Part shown: positions 8,388 through 17,131 of the stretch, one piece after another
How the letters are laid out: every line of letters begins with the position of its first letter
Position numbering within the stretch: position 1 is the stretch's first letter
Source of the DNA: Methylopumilus sp947499625
GTDB taxonomy: Bacteria; Pseudomonadota; Gammaproteobacteria; Burkholderiales; Methylophilaceae
Direction: 5' to 3'
Assembly: GCA_965234475.1 (NCBI GenBank)
Contig: OZ248397.1
Location: forward strand, 1,240,001-1,304,000
Length of the DNA: 64,000 nucleotides
Translations under genes and position numbers: made by a program
Notes under the pieces: generated by a model
Database searches by the model: none
Told to the model about the DNA's origin: nothing
What the model saw: only the letters and a program-made list of their open reading frames with translations

Positions 8388-9653
8388 ATGATTCGCTTTT
8401 TCTATAGTCTTTTAGTCTATTTTCTTCTCCCATTCACCTGCTTTAAGTTGATTTACCGGGGTTTTAGACAGCCTGACTATCTAAAACATTGGAGTGAGCG
8501 CTATGGTTTTTATAGTGCTTCTACAAAAAAAATCTGGGGCAAACGAAAAATACTTTGGATTCATGCTGTTTCTGTGGGCGAAACAAAAGCTGCGATTCCA
8601 TTCATTAAACTTTTTTTAAAAAAATATCCGCGTCATCATTTACTCATCACACATGGCACACCTACCGGGCGAGTGACTTCAATTGACATTAAACATTCTC
8701 GTATCCACCGCATCTATCTTCCTTTTGATACCCCCGATGCGACAAACAGATTTTTAAATACCTTTAAACCAGAAATCGGCCTCTTACTCGAAACAGAGCT
8801 TTGGTTTAATTTAATTCATCAAGCTTTTCAAAAATCTATCCCACTCTATTTAGTGAATGCGCGTTTGTCTGAAAAATCCTTTCAACTTTATAAAAGAATT
8901 TTGCTCCTTGTGAAACCATCGCTTCAAGAACTAACAGGCGTGCTAGCGCAAACAAGAAACGATGCGAAACGCTTTGAAGCGCTTGGTGCAAGAAACCTTG
9001 AAGTGATGGGCAATTTAAAATTTGATGTGGGCCCTCCACGTGATACAAATAAACAAAGTACAGCACTCAGAAAACATTTGCATTTAAAAAATCAGTTGGT
9101 ACTTTTGATTGCGAGCTCAAGACAAGATGAAGAAGAAATTATTTTGCAGCGCTTATTAAAGCTTCAATATAAAAACCTCGTCACAATTTTTGTCCCACGA
9201 CATCCGCAACGTTTTAAAGAAGTTGAACTGATGTTAAAAAAATATCGTGCGTCATTTATTAAACGCAGTGATAAAAAAATAAAGGTTAAACCTTACCAAT
9301 TTATTTTAGGCGACTCTATGGGTGAGATGTACAGTTATTACAACTTAGCGAATATTGCACTCATGGGTGGCACGATATTGCCTTATGGCGGACAGAATCT
9401 TATTGAATCTATGGCCATGAACGTGCCAGTGATTTTAGGTCCTCATACTTATAACTTTCATGATGTATCGAATGAAGCCATCCGCACAGGTGCAGGATTG
9501 AGAATTCAAACATTAGATGAATTAGAAAAAGTGTTACCTCAGATGCTTCACTCATCTTCTCAGTTAAAAATGAAGAAAGCTTGCAGCGAAATGATGCATT
9601 CCCATCAGGGTGCTACATTAAGAATCTTAAATAAAATAAAACCTACGCTTTAA
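8388..9653 (+). CDS. waaA: 3-deoxy-D-manno-octulosonic acid (Kdo) transferase
   Basis: 421 residues, the usual length. WaaA adds Kdo to lipid IVA at the inner face of the cytoplasmic membrane, in lipopolysaccharide core synthesis. An N-terminal membrane anchor (residues 3-20) is followed by a GT-B glycosyltransferase: WIHAVSVGETKAA holds the conserved Glu of the family, then LLITHGTPTGR, ETELWFNL and, in the C-terminal half, the sugar-nucleotide region ALMGGTILPYGGQNLIESMA. The gene stands alone and ends with an 11-base convergent overlap with the hydrolase gene. Its neighbours do not belong to an LPS cluster. Confidence 0.95.
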   Translation: MIRFFYSLLVYFLLPFTCFKLIYRGFRQPDYLKHWSERYGFYSASTKKIWGKRKILWIHAVSVGETKAAIPFIKLFLKKYPRHHLLITHGTPTGRVTSIDIKHSRIHRIYLPFDTPDATNRFLNTFKPEIGLLLETELWFNLIHQAFQKSIPLYLVNARLSEKSFQLYKRILLLVKPSLQELTGVLAQTRNDAKRFEALGARNLEVMGNLKFDVGPPRDTNKQSTALRKHLHLKNQLVLLIASSRQDEEEIILQRLLKLQYKNLVTIFVPRHPQRFKEVELMLKKYRASFIKRSDKKIKVKPYQFILGDSMGEMYSYYNLANIALMGGTILPYGGQNLIESMAMNVPVILGPHTYNFHDVSNEAIRTGAGLRIQTLDELEKVLPQMLHSSSQLKMKKACSEMMHSHQGATLRILNKIKPTL

Positions 9654-10188
9654 TGAGTTTTGCGATCGCTTTAAAGTGATCGCCTTCGGCCACGCGTAAC
9701 CATTCAAAAATCACGGACTCTATATTCGTGATTACAATACCTTCGGATCTTAATCTTGCGATCGCATTTTGATGATGAAGGCTCGATCTTGAGAGAGTTG
9801 CATCTTCTACGACAAAGACTGCTTTGCCCGCTTCTTTTAAAGCTAATGCTGTTTGCAAAATACAAATATGTGTTTCTAATCCGCATAAAATAATTTGTGG
9901 TCTTGATTTTACTAAGGCACTTTTAAATTTAGATTCATCAAGACATGAGAATGCCTTTTTTTCAATGGCACTGTGAGGCAGTAGCGTTTGTAATTTTTTG
10001 ACTGTTGTGCCCAGACCTTTTGGATATTGCTCCGTATAAAGGCAAGGGACTTCTAAAATTTTTGCTGCTTGAATGAGCATGCTTGATACGTCGACGACTT
10101 TTTCAATGTCACTTTTAGGCATCACATCCACAAGCTTGTCTTGGATATCAATGATCACAACCTGACTTAAAAGTTGATCATTTATCAT
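9643..10188 (-). CDS. Isochorismatase-family cysteine hydrolase
   Basis: 181 residues in the isochorismatase-like fold. The catalytic triad of the family can be placed: Asp in VVIIDIQDKL, Lys in YTEQYPKGLG and the nucleophile Cys in GLETHICILQTA. Members hydrolyse amides, nicotinamide or isochorismate, and YcaC-type members have unknown substrates. Nothing nearby fixes the substrate here. It starts 6 bases after the pcm gene stop on the same strand, so the two are probably co-transcribed. Confidence 0.85.
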   Translation of the reverse strand: MINDQLLSQVVIIDIQDKLVDVMPKSDIEKVVDVSSMLIQAAKILEVPCLYTEQYPKGLGTTVKKLQTLLPHSAIEKKAFSCLDESKFKSALVKSRPQIILCGLETHICILQTALALKEAGKAVFVVEDATLSRSSLHHQNAIARLRSEGIVITNIESVIFEWLRVAEGDHFKAIAKLIKA

Positions 10189-10194
10189 TAGAAG

Positions 10195-10854
10195 TTAAAA
10201 CACAAATGTATTTTCATATTTCACATGCAAAGAGGGTACAACTGTTTCAAATAAAATTTCTTCTTCAAAATCTTGATGGCTTGATCTTGTAATTAAAGTT
10301 GCATGCATCGAGGGTGCTTCGCCCAAAATGACTAAGAGTCTTCCATTCACATTTAGTTGATTTCTAACACCTTCTGGAAGATGAGGTAAAGAACCCGCAA
10401 ATAAAATAGCATCGTAAGGTTGATTTTTTAACCAGCCTAATGAACCATCACCTGTCACAAATTCAATATTGTTAAGTTTTATTTTTTGACAGTTTTGTTT
10501 AGCGAGATTTGTGAAATAAGGATTGATGTCTACTGACACCACGTTTTTAACTAAACTTGCCGTGAGCGCAGTGAGATAACCACTTCCAGAGCCTACCACT
10601 AAGACATGATCTTTTTTTTGAAGTGATAAGGATTGAATGAGTCTTGCTTCTAATTTAGGCGCCAACATGCTCACATCATCATGCAAAGGAATTTCAGTAT
10701 CCGCGAAAGCTATCCCCTGATATTCAGTCGGTACAAATTTTTCACGCGGTACTTGATGAAGCAAATTAAGCACTTCGGGATCTAAAACTTCCCAAGTGCG
10801 GATTTGCTGCTCAATCATATTAAAACGATGTTGTTCAATGGCATTCATTGTCAT
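10195..10854 (-). CDS. pcm: Protein-L-isoaspartate O-methyltransferase family protein
   Basis: 219 residues from the ATG at 10854 (MTMNAIEQ). A second ATG lies at 10848, and the frame is open further upstream to 10920, but that extension is unlike the family. The SAM-binding motif is VLVVGSGSGYLTAL, preceded by PREKFVP and followed by VSVDINPYF and the post-motif DAILFAGSLPHLP. The classical enzyme methylates isoaspartyl residues for repair. The usual substrate-loop Ser/Thr pattern is less clear (DVSMLAPKLEARLIQ), so this could be a divergent paralogue of the Pcm family. Confidence 0.85.
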   Translation of the reverse strand: MTMNAIEQHRFNMIEQQIRTWEVLDPEVLNLLHQVPREKFVPTEYQGIAFADTEIPLHDDVSMLAPKLEARLIQSLSLQKKDHVLVVGSGSGYLTALTASLVKNVVSVDINPYFTNLAKQNCQKIKLNNIEFVTGDGSLGWLKNQPYDAILFAGSLPHLPEGVRNQLNVNGRLLVILGEAPSMHATLITRSSHQDFEEEILFETVVPSLHVKYENTFVF

Positions 10855-10945
10855 GTGCCCATTATAACCAAAGAAAAGTTCATCATTTTGATATAGTTTA
10901 AATATAAATCTAACTTGCATTTCATGGGGGTTTCGCGTAATTTTA

Positions 10946-11030
10946 TGGGGTGCTAGGGGTCCACTTTACAAGGTGGTGAGAAAAACCCTTTGAACCTGAT
11001 GCGGGTAATGCCGCCGTAGGGAATGCAGTC
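10946..11030 (+). ncRNA. TPP riboswitch (THI box) upstream of thiC
   Basis: The conserved core is plainly visible: ATGGGGTGCT at the 5' side, GGTGGTGAGAAAAACCC in the middle, then TTTGAACCTGATGCGGGTAA and TGCCGCCGTAGGGAATGCAG. These match the pyrimidine- and pyrophosphate-sensor helices of the TPP aptamer. It lies about 50 bases before the thiC ATG, and in this class thiamine pyrophosphate binding lowers expression of the gene downstream. The short spacing to the AAGGAG ribosome-binding site suggests control of translation initiation. Confidence 0.96.
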
Positions 11031-11077
11031 CTCTAAAAGACTCCTTACGGTATGACAAAAAATTTAAGGAGTAATTC

Positions 11078-12973
11078 ATGAATGCGACCGACAAACAATT
11101 AAAAAAAAATATTGATCAATTTTTAAACGAAACAGCGTCACTCGATCCTGAAGCGCTCAAATCTTTTGCAAAATCAAAAAAAGTCTACATCACAGGTTCG
11201 CGTCCTGATTTAAAAGTTCCTTTTAGAGAAATATCTTTATCGGATACCCCTTCATCTTTTGGTGCTGAAAAAAACCCACCGGTCATGGTCTATGACACTT
11301 CAGGCCCTTATACCGACCCTGATTATCAAATTGATATTCGTAATGGACTTCCCTCATTAAGATCTCAATGGATTGAAGAAAGAGATGACACTGAATTTTT
11401 AGAAGGTCCTACATCTATCTTCGGACATGAACGCAAGACAAATCCTGAGCTCGCCAAAATGCGTTTCAATTTATTAAGACAACCACGACGCGCTAAGATA
11501 GGTAAAAATGTGTCGCAAATGCATTACGCTCGACAAGGGATTGTCACACCCGAAATGGAATATATTGCCATTCGAGAAAATCAAAGACGTGAAGACATGT
11601 CTGCTTTATTACAAACACAACATCCAGGTCATGATTTTGGCGCAGCCATTCCTAAACTTATCACACCGGAGTTTGTAAGAGATGAAGTGGCTCGGGGTCG
11701 CGCTATCATTCCTGCCAACATTAATCATCCTGAAACAGAGCCCATGATTATTGGTCGTAATTTTTTAGTGAAAATTAATGCCAACATCGGTAATTCTGCA
11801 CTAGGCTCTAGTATCAGTGAGGAAGTTGAAAAAATGGTGTGGGGGACACGTTGGGGTGCAGATACCGTGATGGATTTATCAACGGGAAAAAACATTCATG
11901 AAACACGTGAGTGGATTATTCGTAATAGTCCCGTACCGATTGGAACCGTCCCCATTTATCAAGCGCTCGAAAAAGTAGATGGCAAAGCTGAAGATCTGAC
12001 TTGGGAAATTTTTAAAGACACACTCATCGAACAAGCAGAACAAGGCGTCGATTATTTTACGATTCATGCGGGCGTGAAATTAAGTTATATACCGATGACG
12101 GCAAAACGTATGACGGGTATTGTGAGTCGCGGTGGGTCAATTATGGCGAAATGGTGTTTAGCACATCACGAAGAATCATTCCTTTACACACACTTCGAAG
12201 AGATTTGCGAAATTATGAAAGCTTATGATGTCAGCTTTAGTTTAGGGGATGGCTTAAGACCTGGCTCCATTTATGACGCGAATGATGAAGCCCAGTTTGC
12301 AGAACTTAAAACTTTAGGCGAGCTTACACAAATTGCATGGAAACATGACGTGCAATGCATGATTGAAGGCCCAGGACATGTGCCGATGCACCTCATTAAA
12401 GAAAATATGGATCTTCAACTTGAACATTGCGGCGAAGCTCCTTTTTATACATTGGGTCCGCTTACCACCGACATTGCTCCGGGTTACGATCACATCACAT
12501 CCGGCATTGGTGCTGCGATGATTGGTTGGTATGGATGTGCAATGTTGTGTTACGTCACACCTAAAGAGCATTTGGGTTTACCTGATAAAGAAGATGTCAG
12601 AGTAGGCATCATCACTTATAAGATTGCAGCGCATGCGGCCGATCTTGCTAAAGGTCATCCAGGCGCACAAATCCGTGACAATGCTTTATCGAAAGCACGT
12701 TTCGAGTTCCGCTGGGAAGATCAGTTTAATTTAGGTTTAGATCCGGAAAAAGCAAAAGAATTCCACGATGAAACCTTGCCGCAAGAAGGCGCTAAACAAG
12801 CACACTTTTGCTCCATGTGTGGTCCGCATTTCTGTTCCATGAAAATCACGCAAGATGTTAGAGACTATGCAGCAGCAAAAGGCATGAAAGAAGATGAGGC
12901 CTTGAAAAAAGGCATGGAAGAAAAATCCATTGAGTTTATTAAAAAGGGCGTTGAGATCTACCAAAAAACTTAA
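11078..12973 (+). CDS. thiC: Phosphomethylpyrimidine synthase
   Basis: 631 residues. ThiC is a radical-SAM enzyme that rearranges aminoimidazole ribotide to hydroxymethylpyrimidine phosphate for thiamine. It has the family's late, non-classical cluster motif, CSMCGPHFC (Cys-x2-Cys-x4-Cys), near the C-terminus, and the barrel segments MHYARQGIVTPEMEYIA, DYFTIHAGV and IEGPGHVPMH. The start follows an AAGGAG site and a TPP riboswitch. The uppP ATG directly abuts the stop codon, so uppP may share the transcript. Confidence 0.97.
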   Translation: MNATDKQLKKNIDQFLNETASLDPEALKSFAKSKKVYITGSRPDLKVPFREISLSDTPSSFGAEKNPPVMVYDTSGPYTDPDYQIDIRNGLPSLRSQWIEERDDTEFLEGPTSIFGHERKTNPELAKMRFNLLRQPRRAKIGKNVSQMHYARQGIVTPEMEYIAIRENQRREDMSALLQTQHPGHDFGAAIPKLITPEFVRDEVARGRAIIPANINHPETEPMIIGRNFLVKINANIGNSALGSSISEEVEKMVWGTRWGADTVMDLSTGKNIHETREWIIRNSPVPIGTVPIYQALEKVDGKAEDLTWEIFKDTLIEQAEQGVDYFTIHAGVKLSYIPMTAKRMTGIVSRGGSIMAKWCLAHHEESFLYTHFEEICEIMKAYDVSFSLGDGLRPGSIYDANDEAQFAELKTLGELTQIAWKHDVQCMIEGPGHVPMHLIKENMDLQLEHCGEAPFYTLGPLTTDIAPGYDHITSGIGAAMIGWYGCAMLCYVTPKEHLGLPDKEDVRVGIITYKIAAHAADLAKGHPGAQIRDNALSKARFEFRWEDQFNLGLDPEKAKEFHDETLPQEGAKQAHFCSMCGPHFCSMKITQDVRDYAAAKGMKEDEALKKGMEEKSIEFIKKGVEIYQKT

Positions 12974-13780
12974 ATGGATCTCTCACTTTATTTTTCAAGT
13001 TTGATTCTAGGTCTTATTGAAGGAGCCACTGAATTTTTACCTGTGAGCTCTACAGGACATCTGATTATTGCGGGTGAGCTTTTAAATTTTAACCAAGCCT
13101 CCGCCAATGTTTTTGAAATCTTCATTCAATTAGGTGCCATTCTTGCAATTGTGATCGAGTATCGCAAAACACTTTTTAAAGTCGCGAGTGGAGCCCTTCA
13201 TGATAGAACTTCTCAAGACTTTGTCTTACGTCTCTTCATTGCATTTTTACCAGCCGCGATCTTAGGTCTTTTATTTCATAAAGCGATTAAAGCTTATTTA
13301 TTTTCACCGCTTTATGTGTCATTAGCCCTCATCTTAGGAGGTGTTGTCATGATAGCCATTGAAAAACGTCCATTAAAAGTGAATACAAAAAGCACAAACG
13401 ACATCAACATGATGCAGGCATTTAAAATTGGCTGTGCACAATGTTTATCGTTAATTCCTGGAGTATCTAGAGCAGCTGCAACAATCATGGGCGGCATGCT
13501 CACAGGATTAAATCGTAAAACAGCGACTGAATTTTCTTTTTATCTTGCGATCCCCATCATTACAGCAGCATCCCTTTTTGATTTACTCAAAAATTTCCAT
13601 GATTTAACCCTCCCAGACCTGCCTATTTTTGCCATTGGCTTTATCACCGCATTTTTGAGCGCCTATGCCGTCATTAAACTTTTTATTCGCTTTGTCGCCA
13701 CACATACCTTTATTTCTTTTGCCTGGTATCGCATTATCTTGGGCATCATCGTCTTCACTTATTTTAATGGCCAAGTCTAA
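12974..13780 (+). CDS. uppP: Undecaprenyl-diphosphatase
   Basis: 268 residues, polytopic. UppP (BacA) removes one phosphate from undecaprenyl pyrophosphate to recycle the lipid carrier for peptidoglycan and polysaccharide synthesis. Both signature motifs are present: EGATEFLPVSSTGHL at residues about 16-30 (catalytic Glu-rich and PxSSxGH motif) and PGVSRAAATIMGG (the Arg motif). Several membrane segments follow. The gene abuts thiC, and its last 14 bases overlap the next gene. Confidence 0.96.
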   Translation: MDLSLYFSSLILGLIEGATEFLPVSSTGHLIIAGELLNFNQASANVFEIFIQLGAILAIVIEYRKTLFKVASGALHDRTSQDFVLRLFIAFLPAAILGLLFHKAIKAYLFSPLYVSLALILGGVVMIAIEKRPLKVNTKSTNDINMMQAFKIGCAQCLSLIPGVSRAAATIMGGMLTGLNRKTATEFSFYLAIPIITAASLFDLLKNFHDLTLPDLPIFAIGFITAFLSAYAVIKLFIRFVATHTFISFAWYRIILGIIVFTYFNGQV

Positions 13781-14420
13781 TCATCGCGCACTCATAGAGG
13801 CTCTCCACCGGATCGTTAAAAGCGCTGAGCATCATCCTGTGAGTATTAAGCAAGGCTTATCAAAACTAAATCATTTTGGTTTTTCATTTATTAGCTTTTT
13901 ATTAGTCTTGCCGTTCATGCAACCCTTCCCTGTAGGCCCCATAAGTGTCTTAGGAGGAGTTACCTTCGCAGCATTTGGGTGGCAAATTTTAAAAGGGTAC
14001 GCCACACCCCATCTGCCGCAAAAGATTGATGACATCACTTTAAGTGTTGATAATTGGAGACGCATTACCAATGCAGCGATCAAACTGATTCAGTGGACAG
14101 AAAAATTCACTAAACCTCGTTTACTCATATTAATTCAAGGCCCCTTAGGTGTTCGAATTGAAGCCTTATGCCTTATTTTCGCAGGAATTTTAATGGCTGT
14201 TCCTTTTGGTATTCTTCCTTTAAATAATTTTTTTCCTGGCCTTGCCATTTTATTTTGCGCACTAGGTCAACTTCATAAAGATGGGCTTTTTGTTCTGATT
14301 GCTTTCTTTTGGATTCTTTTTACTATTTTTTATTTTTCATTATTTTTTATAAGTCTTTACCTTCTCGGTCTTGAAGGTTTTCAGAATTTCAGCCACTGGC
14401 TACACCAACTCTTTTCATGA
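13767..14420 (+). CDS. ExoD-family membrane protein
   Basis: 217 residues from the ATG at 13767 (MAKSNHRALIEAL); the longer open frame only repeats uppP-coding sequence. It resembles ExoD (exopolysaccharide synthesis, Rhizobium), a small family with several hydrophobic segments: residues about 40-55, 65-80, 140-165 and a very hydrophobic C-terminus. The conserved PFGILPLNNFFPGLAIL region is present. The molecular function is not established. It overlaps uppP by 14 bases and mutY by four bases (ATGA), implying one transcript. Confidence 0.75.
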   Translation: MAKSNHRALIEALHRIVKSAEHHPVSIKQGLSKLNHFGFSFISFLLVLPFMQPFPVGPISVLGGVTFAAFGWQILKGYATPHLPQKIDDITLSVDNWRRITNAAIKLIQWTEKFTKPRLLILIQGPLGVRIEALCLIFAGILMAVPFGILPLNNFFPGLAILFCALGQLHKDGLFVLIAFFWILFTIFYFSLFFISLYLLGLEGFQNFSHWLHQLFS

Positions 14421-15439
14421 AATCACTTGCTGACCGATTAATTACTTGGCATGCCAAGTCAGGTCGACATCATTTACCTTGGCAGCAATCAAAAGACCCT
14501 TACGACGTATGGGTATCAGAAATCATGTTGCAACAAACACAAGTAGCCACTGTGATTAATTATTACCATCGCTTCATGAAAAAATTCCCGACCATCAAAG
14601 CATTGGCAGATGCCGATGAAGAAGAGGTCATGCGATTATGGAGTGGTTTAGGATATTACCGACGTGCGCGTTTTTTGCATGAAGGTGCGCAAATGATTAT
14701 GGAAGAGATGGAAGGAGTCTTTCCTTCTCACTTTGACATGATGATGAAAATACCTGGCATTGGACGCTCTACCGCAGGGGCCATTTCAGCATTTTCGTTC
14801 AATCAAAAAAAAGCAATTCTCGATGGCAATGTGAAGCGTGTCTTAAGCCGTTATTTTTTAATTACACAATGGACGGGATTACCTAAAACAGAAAAAAAAT
14901 TATGGGATTATGCTGAGTCGCTTCTTCCAGATAAAAACATCGCGACTTATACGCAAGCACTGATGGATTTGGGCGCTACGGTATGTAATAAAAAACCTGT
15001 GTGTGAAAGTTGCCCATTAAAAAAAACATGCCTCGCATTTCAGAAAAATAAGGTACATCTGGTACCAACCCCTCGACCTCGAATAAAAATTCCAACTGAA
15101 TCAACGCATATGGTCATTATTAAACATCACGATGAGGTTTTACTTATTAAGAGGCCTCAGGGTGGCATATGGAGCGGGCTGTGGTCACTCCCTCACTATG
15201 AAAATAAATCTGCAACACCTCGTGCATGGATTAAAAAAAATTTCGGATTAGATGTGAGTTTGATAGAAAAAAATTTACATGCTTCAACGATATTTACCCA
15301 TTACAAGCTCGATATTACTTATAGTATTTTGGAAGCTAGATCACAGCGTGCGAAATCTCCTCACACGTGGCTATCCTTAAATACGATAGAAGGAGCAGCC
15401 ATACCGGCCATCATCAAGAAAATACTTTTAAAACTCTAA
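14417..15439 (+). CDS. mutY: A/G-specific adenine glycosylase
   Basis: 340 residues. MutY removes adenine mispaired with 8-oxoguanine. Seen in order: catalytic Glu in VSEIMLQQTQV, the helix-hairpin-helix KIPGIGRSTAG with the catalytic Asp in ILDGNVKRVLSRYF, a 4Fe-4S cluster motif and a C-terminal NUDIX-like domain (LLIKRPQGGIWSGLWSLP) that reads 8-oxoG. The cluster spacing here is Cys-x5-Cys-x2-Cys-x5-Cys, one residue shorter than the usual Cys-x6 first loop. The start overlaps the exoD-like stop (ATGA). Confidence 0.95.
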   Translation: MKSLADRLITWHAKSGRHHLPWQQSKDPYDVWVSEIMLQQTQVATVINYYHRFMKKFPTIKALADADEEEVMRLWSGLGYYRRARFLHEGAQMIMEEMEGVFPSHFDMMMKIPGIGRSTAGAISAFSFNQKKAILDGNVKRVLSRYFLITQWTGLPKTEKKLWDYAESLLPDKNIATYTQALMDLGATVCNKKPVCESCPLKKTCLAFQKNKVHLVPTPRPRIKIPTESTHMVIIKHHDEVLLIKRPQGGIWSGLWSLPHYENKSATPRAWIKKNFGLDVSLIEKNLHASTIFTHYKLDITYSILEARSQRAKSPHTWLSLNTIEGAAIPAIIKKILLKL

Positions 15440-15862
15440 TGTCATATCACGATGCTGAATTTCTGCATCCAAATAGATATCGCTCATCACTTCAAATCCA
15501 AACTTCACATAAAAATTGATAGCGTTACATTGAGCACTGATATGGATGGCAGAGAGTTGATTGAGTTTCGCAGTCACAATTGCCTTTTCTATTAAAGCGC
15601 TTCCAATGCCTTGGCCACGATGCTCTTTTAATACTGCCATGCGTCCTAAATGCATATGACTTTGAATCACAATGGCCCTCGCACATCCAATAGCCTCCTC
15701 ATCTTTAAAAACTAAAAAGTGAATTGCTTTTTCATCCATACCATCCCACTCTAATTGAGGCGTCACTTTTTGTTCTTGAATAAATACTTTCTCACGAATA
15801 TTCTTGAGTTGTGTATAGCCATCTATCCACTTTACGATCTCAACTTTCAGATTATTTTTCAT
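15428..15862 (-). CDS. GNAT-family N-acetyltransferase
   Basis: 144 residues with one GNAT domain. The acetyl-CoA-binding motif A is LGRMAVLKEHRGQGIGSALIEKA, read here as shorter pieces (RMAV, then RGQGIGSAL), followed by a conserved NAINFYVKFGFEVM strand-helix. The acceptor substrate cannot be deduced. It resembles the ElaA/YjgM-type general acetyltransferases. It is convergent with mutY, overlapping by 12 bases, and has no partner on its own strand. Confidence 0.85.
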   Translation of the reverse strand: MKNNLKVEIVKWIDGYTQLKNIREKVFIQEQKVTPQLEWDGMDEKAIHFLVFKDEEAIGCARAIVIQSHMHLGRMAVLKEHRGQGIGSALIEKAIVTAKLNQLSAIHISAQCNAINFYVKFGFEVMSDIYLDAEIQHRDMTLEF

Positions 15863-15902
15863 AAGTGAAACGCTTGCATCTTGATACTGTTAGAGGCATG
15901 AT

Positions 15903-16361
15903 ATGTTTACTATCTCTAATTTTAAGGATTGTATGAATAAATTTTTACCTGCTATTGGGCGTGTATTTATTGCACAAATTTTTCTTGTATCCATTCTCAT
16001 ATCACTTAACGGCATTATGAATACGCCTGATGGTTATATTGCTTACCAAAATGGATTGATGAGTCATGGTCTTCCAGGTATTTTTGCACCGATCTCGGTC
16101 ATTGTGCAACTCTTAGGTGGCTTTGCTCTTTTTGTGGGGTTTAAGACAAGACTCTCGGCACTTATATTAACCATTTATACATTCATCAATGCACTGTCTT
16201 ATCTATATACCTCTACAATACTGCCTTCTCCTATATACCTCATTCCGCTCCAACAAGCTCTTCAGTACATAGCGATTACAGGCGGACTTATCATTTTAAT
16301 GCAAAATCCAGTCACCACATTTGCACTTGATAATGTAACAAAAACAAAAAAACGTAAATAA
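15903..16361 (+). CDS. DoxX-family membrane protein
   Basis: 152 residues with four predicted membrane helices: residues about 18-35, 55-77, 83-102 and 118-138. The family signature is an N-terminal LPAIGRVFIAQIFL, followed by a short loop and GGFALFVGFKTRLSALIL. DoxX proteins are small quinone/redox-associated membrane proteins with uncertain roles. The start is uncertain: the ATG at 15903 has AGAGG six bases upstream, and the ATG at 15933 has AAGGA four bases upstream and gives a more typical N-terminus. A terminator follows the gene. Confidence 0.82.
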   Translation: MFTISNFKDCMNKFLPAIGRVFIAQIFLVSILISLNGIMNTPDGYIAYQNGLMSHGLPGIFAPISVIVQLLGGFALFVGFKTRLSALILTIYTFINALSYLYTSTILPSPIYLIPLQQALQYIAITGGLIILMQNPVTTFALDNVTKTKKRK

Positions 16362-16378
16362 GTTTTTTAGCATTCATA

Positions 16379-16403
16379 AAAGCAGCCATCGGCTGCTTTT
16401 TTT
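16379..16403 (+). terminator. Rho-independent terminator after the DoxX gene
   Basis: The stem AAAGCAGCC / GGCTGCTTT with a 3-base loop (ATC) is followed directly by a T run. It lies about 20 bases after the DoxX stop and before the cytochrome b561 promoter region. Confidence 0.88.
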
Positions 16404-16527
16404 ATGTTGATCTAAGTCACATATTGTAATCAATCATGGTTAGCATTAAAATATTTCATAAGAATACTCAATGCTTTTTAGTAAGTTAAAATGAAATTAA
16501 CGTTTTACTAATTTTAAGGAATTCAAG

Positions 16528-17127
16528 ATGGCAACAGCATCCACAAAATATACAAAGACCGCAATCATTCTTCATTGGCTCATTGGTTTCGGCATTATCT
16601 TTATGTTTTTATTAGGCTGGTATATGGAGGGCTTACCGAAAGAAGCTCCTAAAGCTATGAGTTTTGATTTATTTGATTTAGGCATTTACACGTGGCAATT
16701 ATCTGAAGAGACTTCACCGCGTTCTTTTTACTTTAATTTACATAAATCAATTGGTATTACGATCTTAGGTCTTATTGTATTTAGAATTTTTTGGAGAATT
16801 ACACATCCAGCACCTGCACTTATTAAAACCATGAAAGCTTGGGAAAAGAAATTAGCGAATGCTACCCATCATGCTTTATATCTCATTATGGTTTTATTGC
16901 CTGTATCGGGTTTAGTGATGGCAATCTATAGTAAATACGGTATTAAATGGTTTGGTATCCCCTTAGCTGAAGGCTTGGGCAATGAGACTGTGAGAGACTT
17001 CTTTAAAGTGATACATGAAAACATTGGTATATTTCTACTCGCTCTTCTAGCGCTTCACGTGCTTGCTGTCCTCAAACATACATTTGTGAATAAAGATGGC
17101 ACTTTAAAACGTATGACGTTTAAATAA
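16528..17127 (+). CDS. Cytochrome b561 family protein
   Basis: 199 residues with four membrane helices (about 14-32, 72-90, 112-132, 160-182). It matches the bacterial b561/YceJ family of di-haem membrane cytochromes that pass electrons between quinol and partners such as superoxide or YceI-like proteins. Candidate haem ligands are the His in ILHWLIGF, NLHKSIGI, ATHHALYL and LLALHVLAVLKH. The ATG at 16528 is preceded by TTTTAAGGAATTCAAG. It ends four bases from the convergent ABC permease. Confidence 0.88.
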   Translation: MATASTKYTKTAIILHWLIGFGIIFMFLLGWYMEGLPKEAPKAMSFDLFDLGIYTWQLSEETSPRSFYFNLHKSIGITILGLIVFRIFWRITHPAPALIKTMKAWEKKLANATHHALYLIMVLLPVSGLVMAIYSKYGIKWFGIPLAEGLGNETVRDFFKVIHENIGIFLLALLALHVLAVLKHTFVNKDGTLKRMTFK

Positions 17128-17131
17128 ATTT

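Noticed and set aside
10855..10920. 22-residue N-terminal extension of Pcm
   Set aside because: Hydrophobic/aromatic extension unlike the family, while ATGs at 10854 and 10848 give the normal N-terminus.
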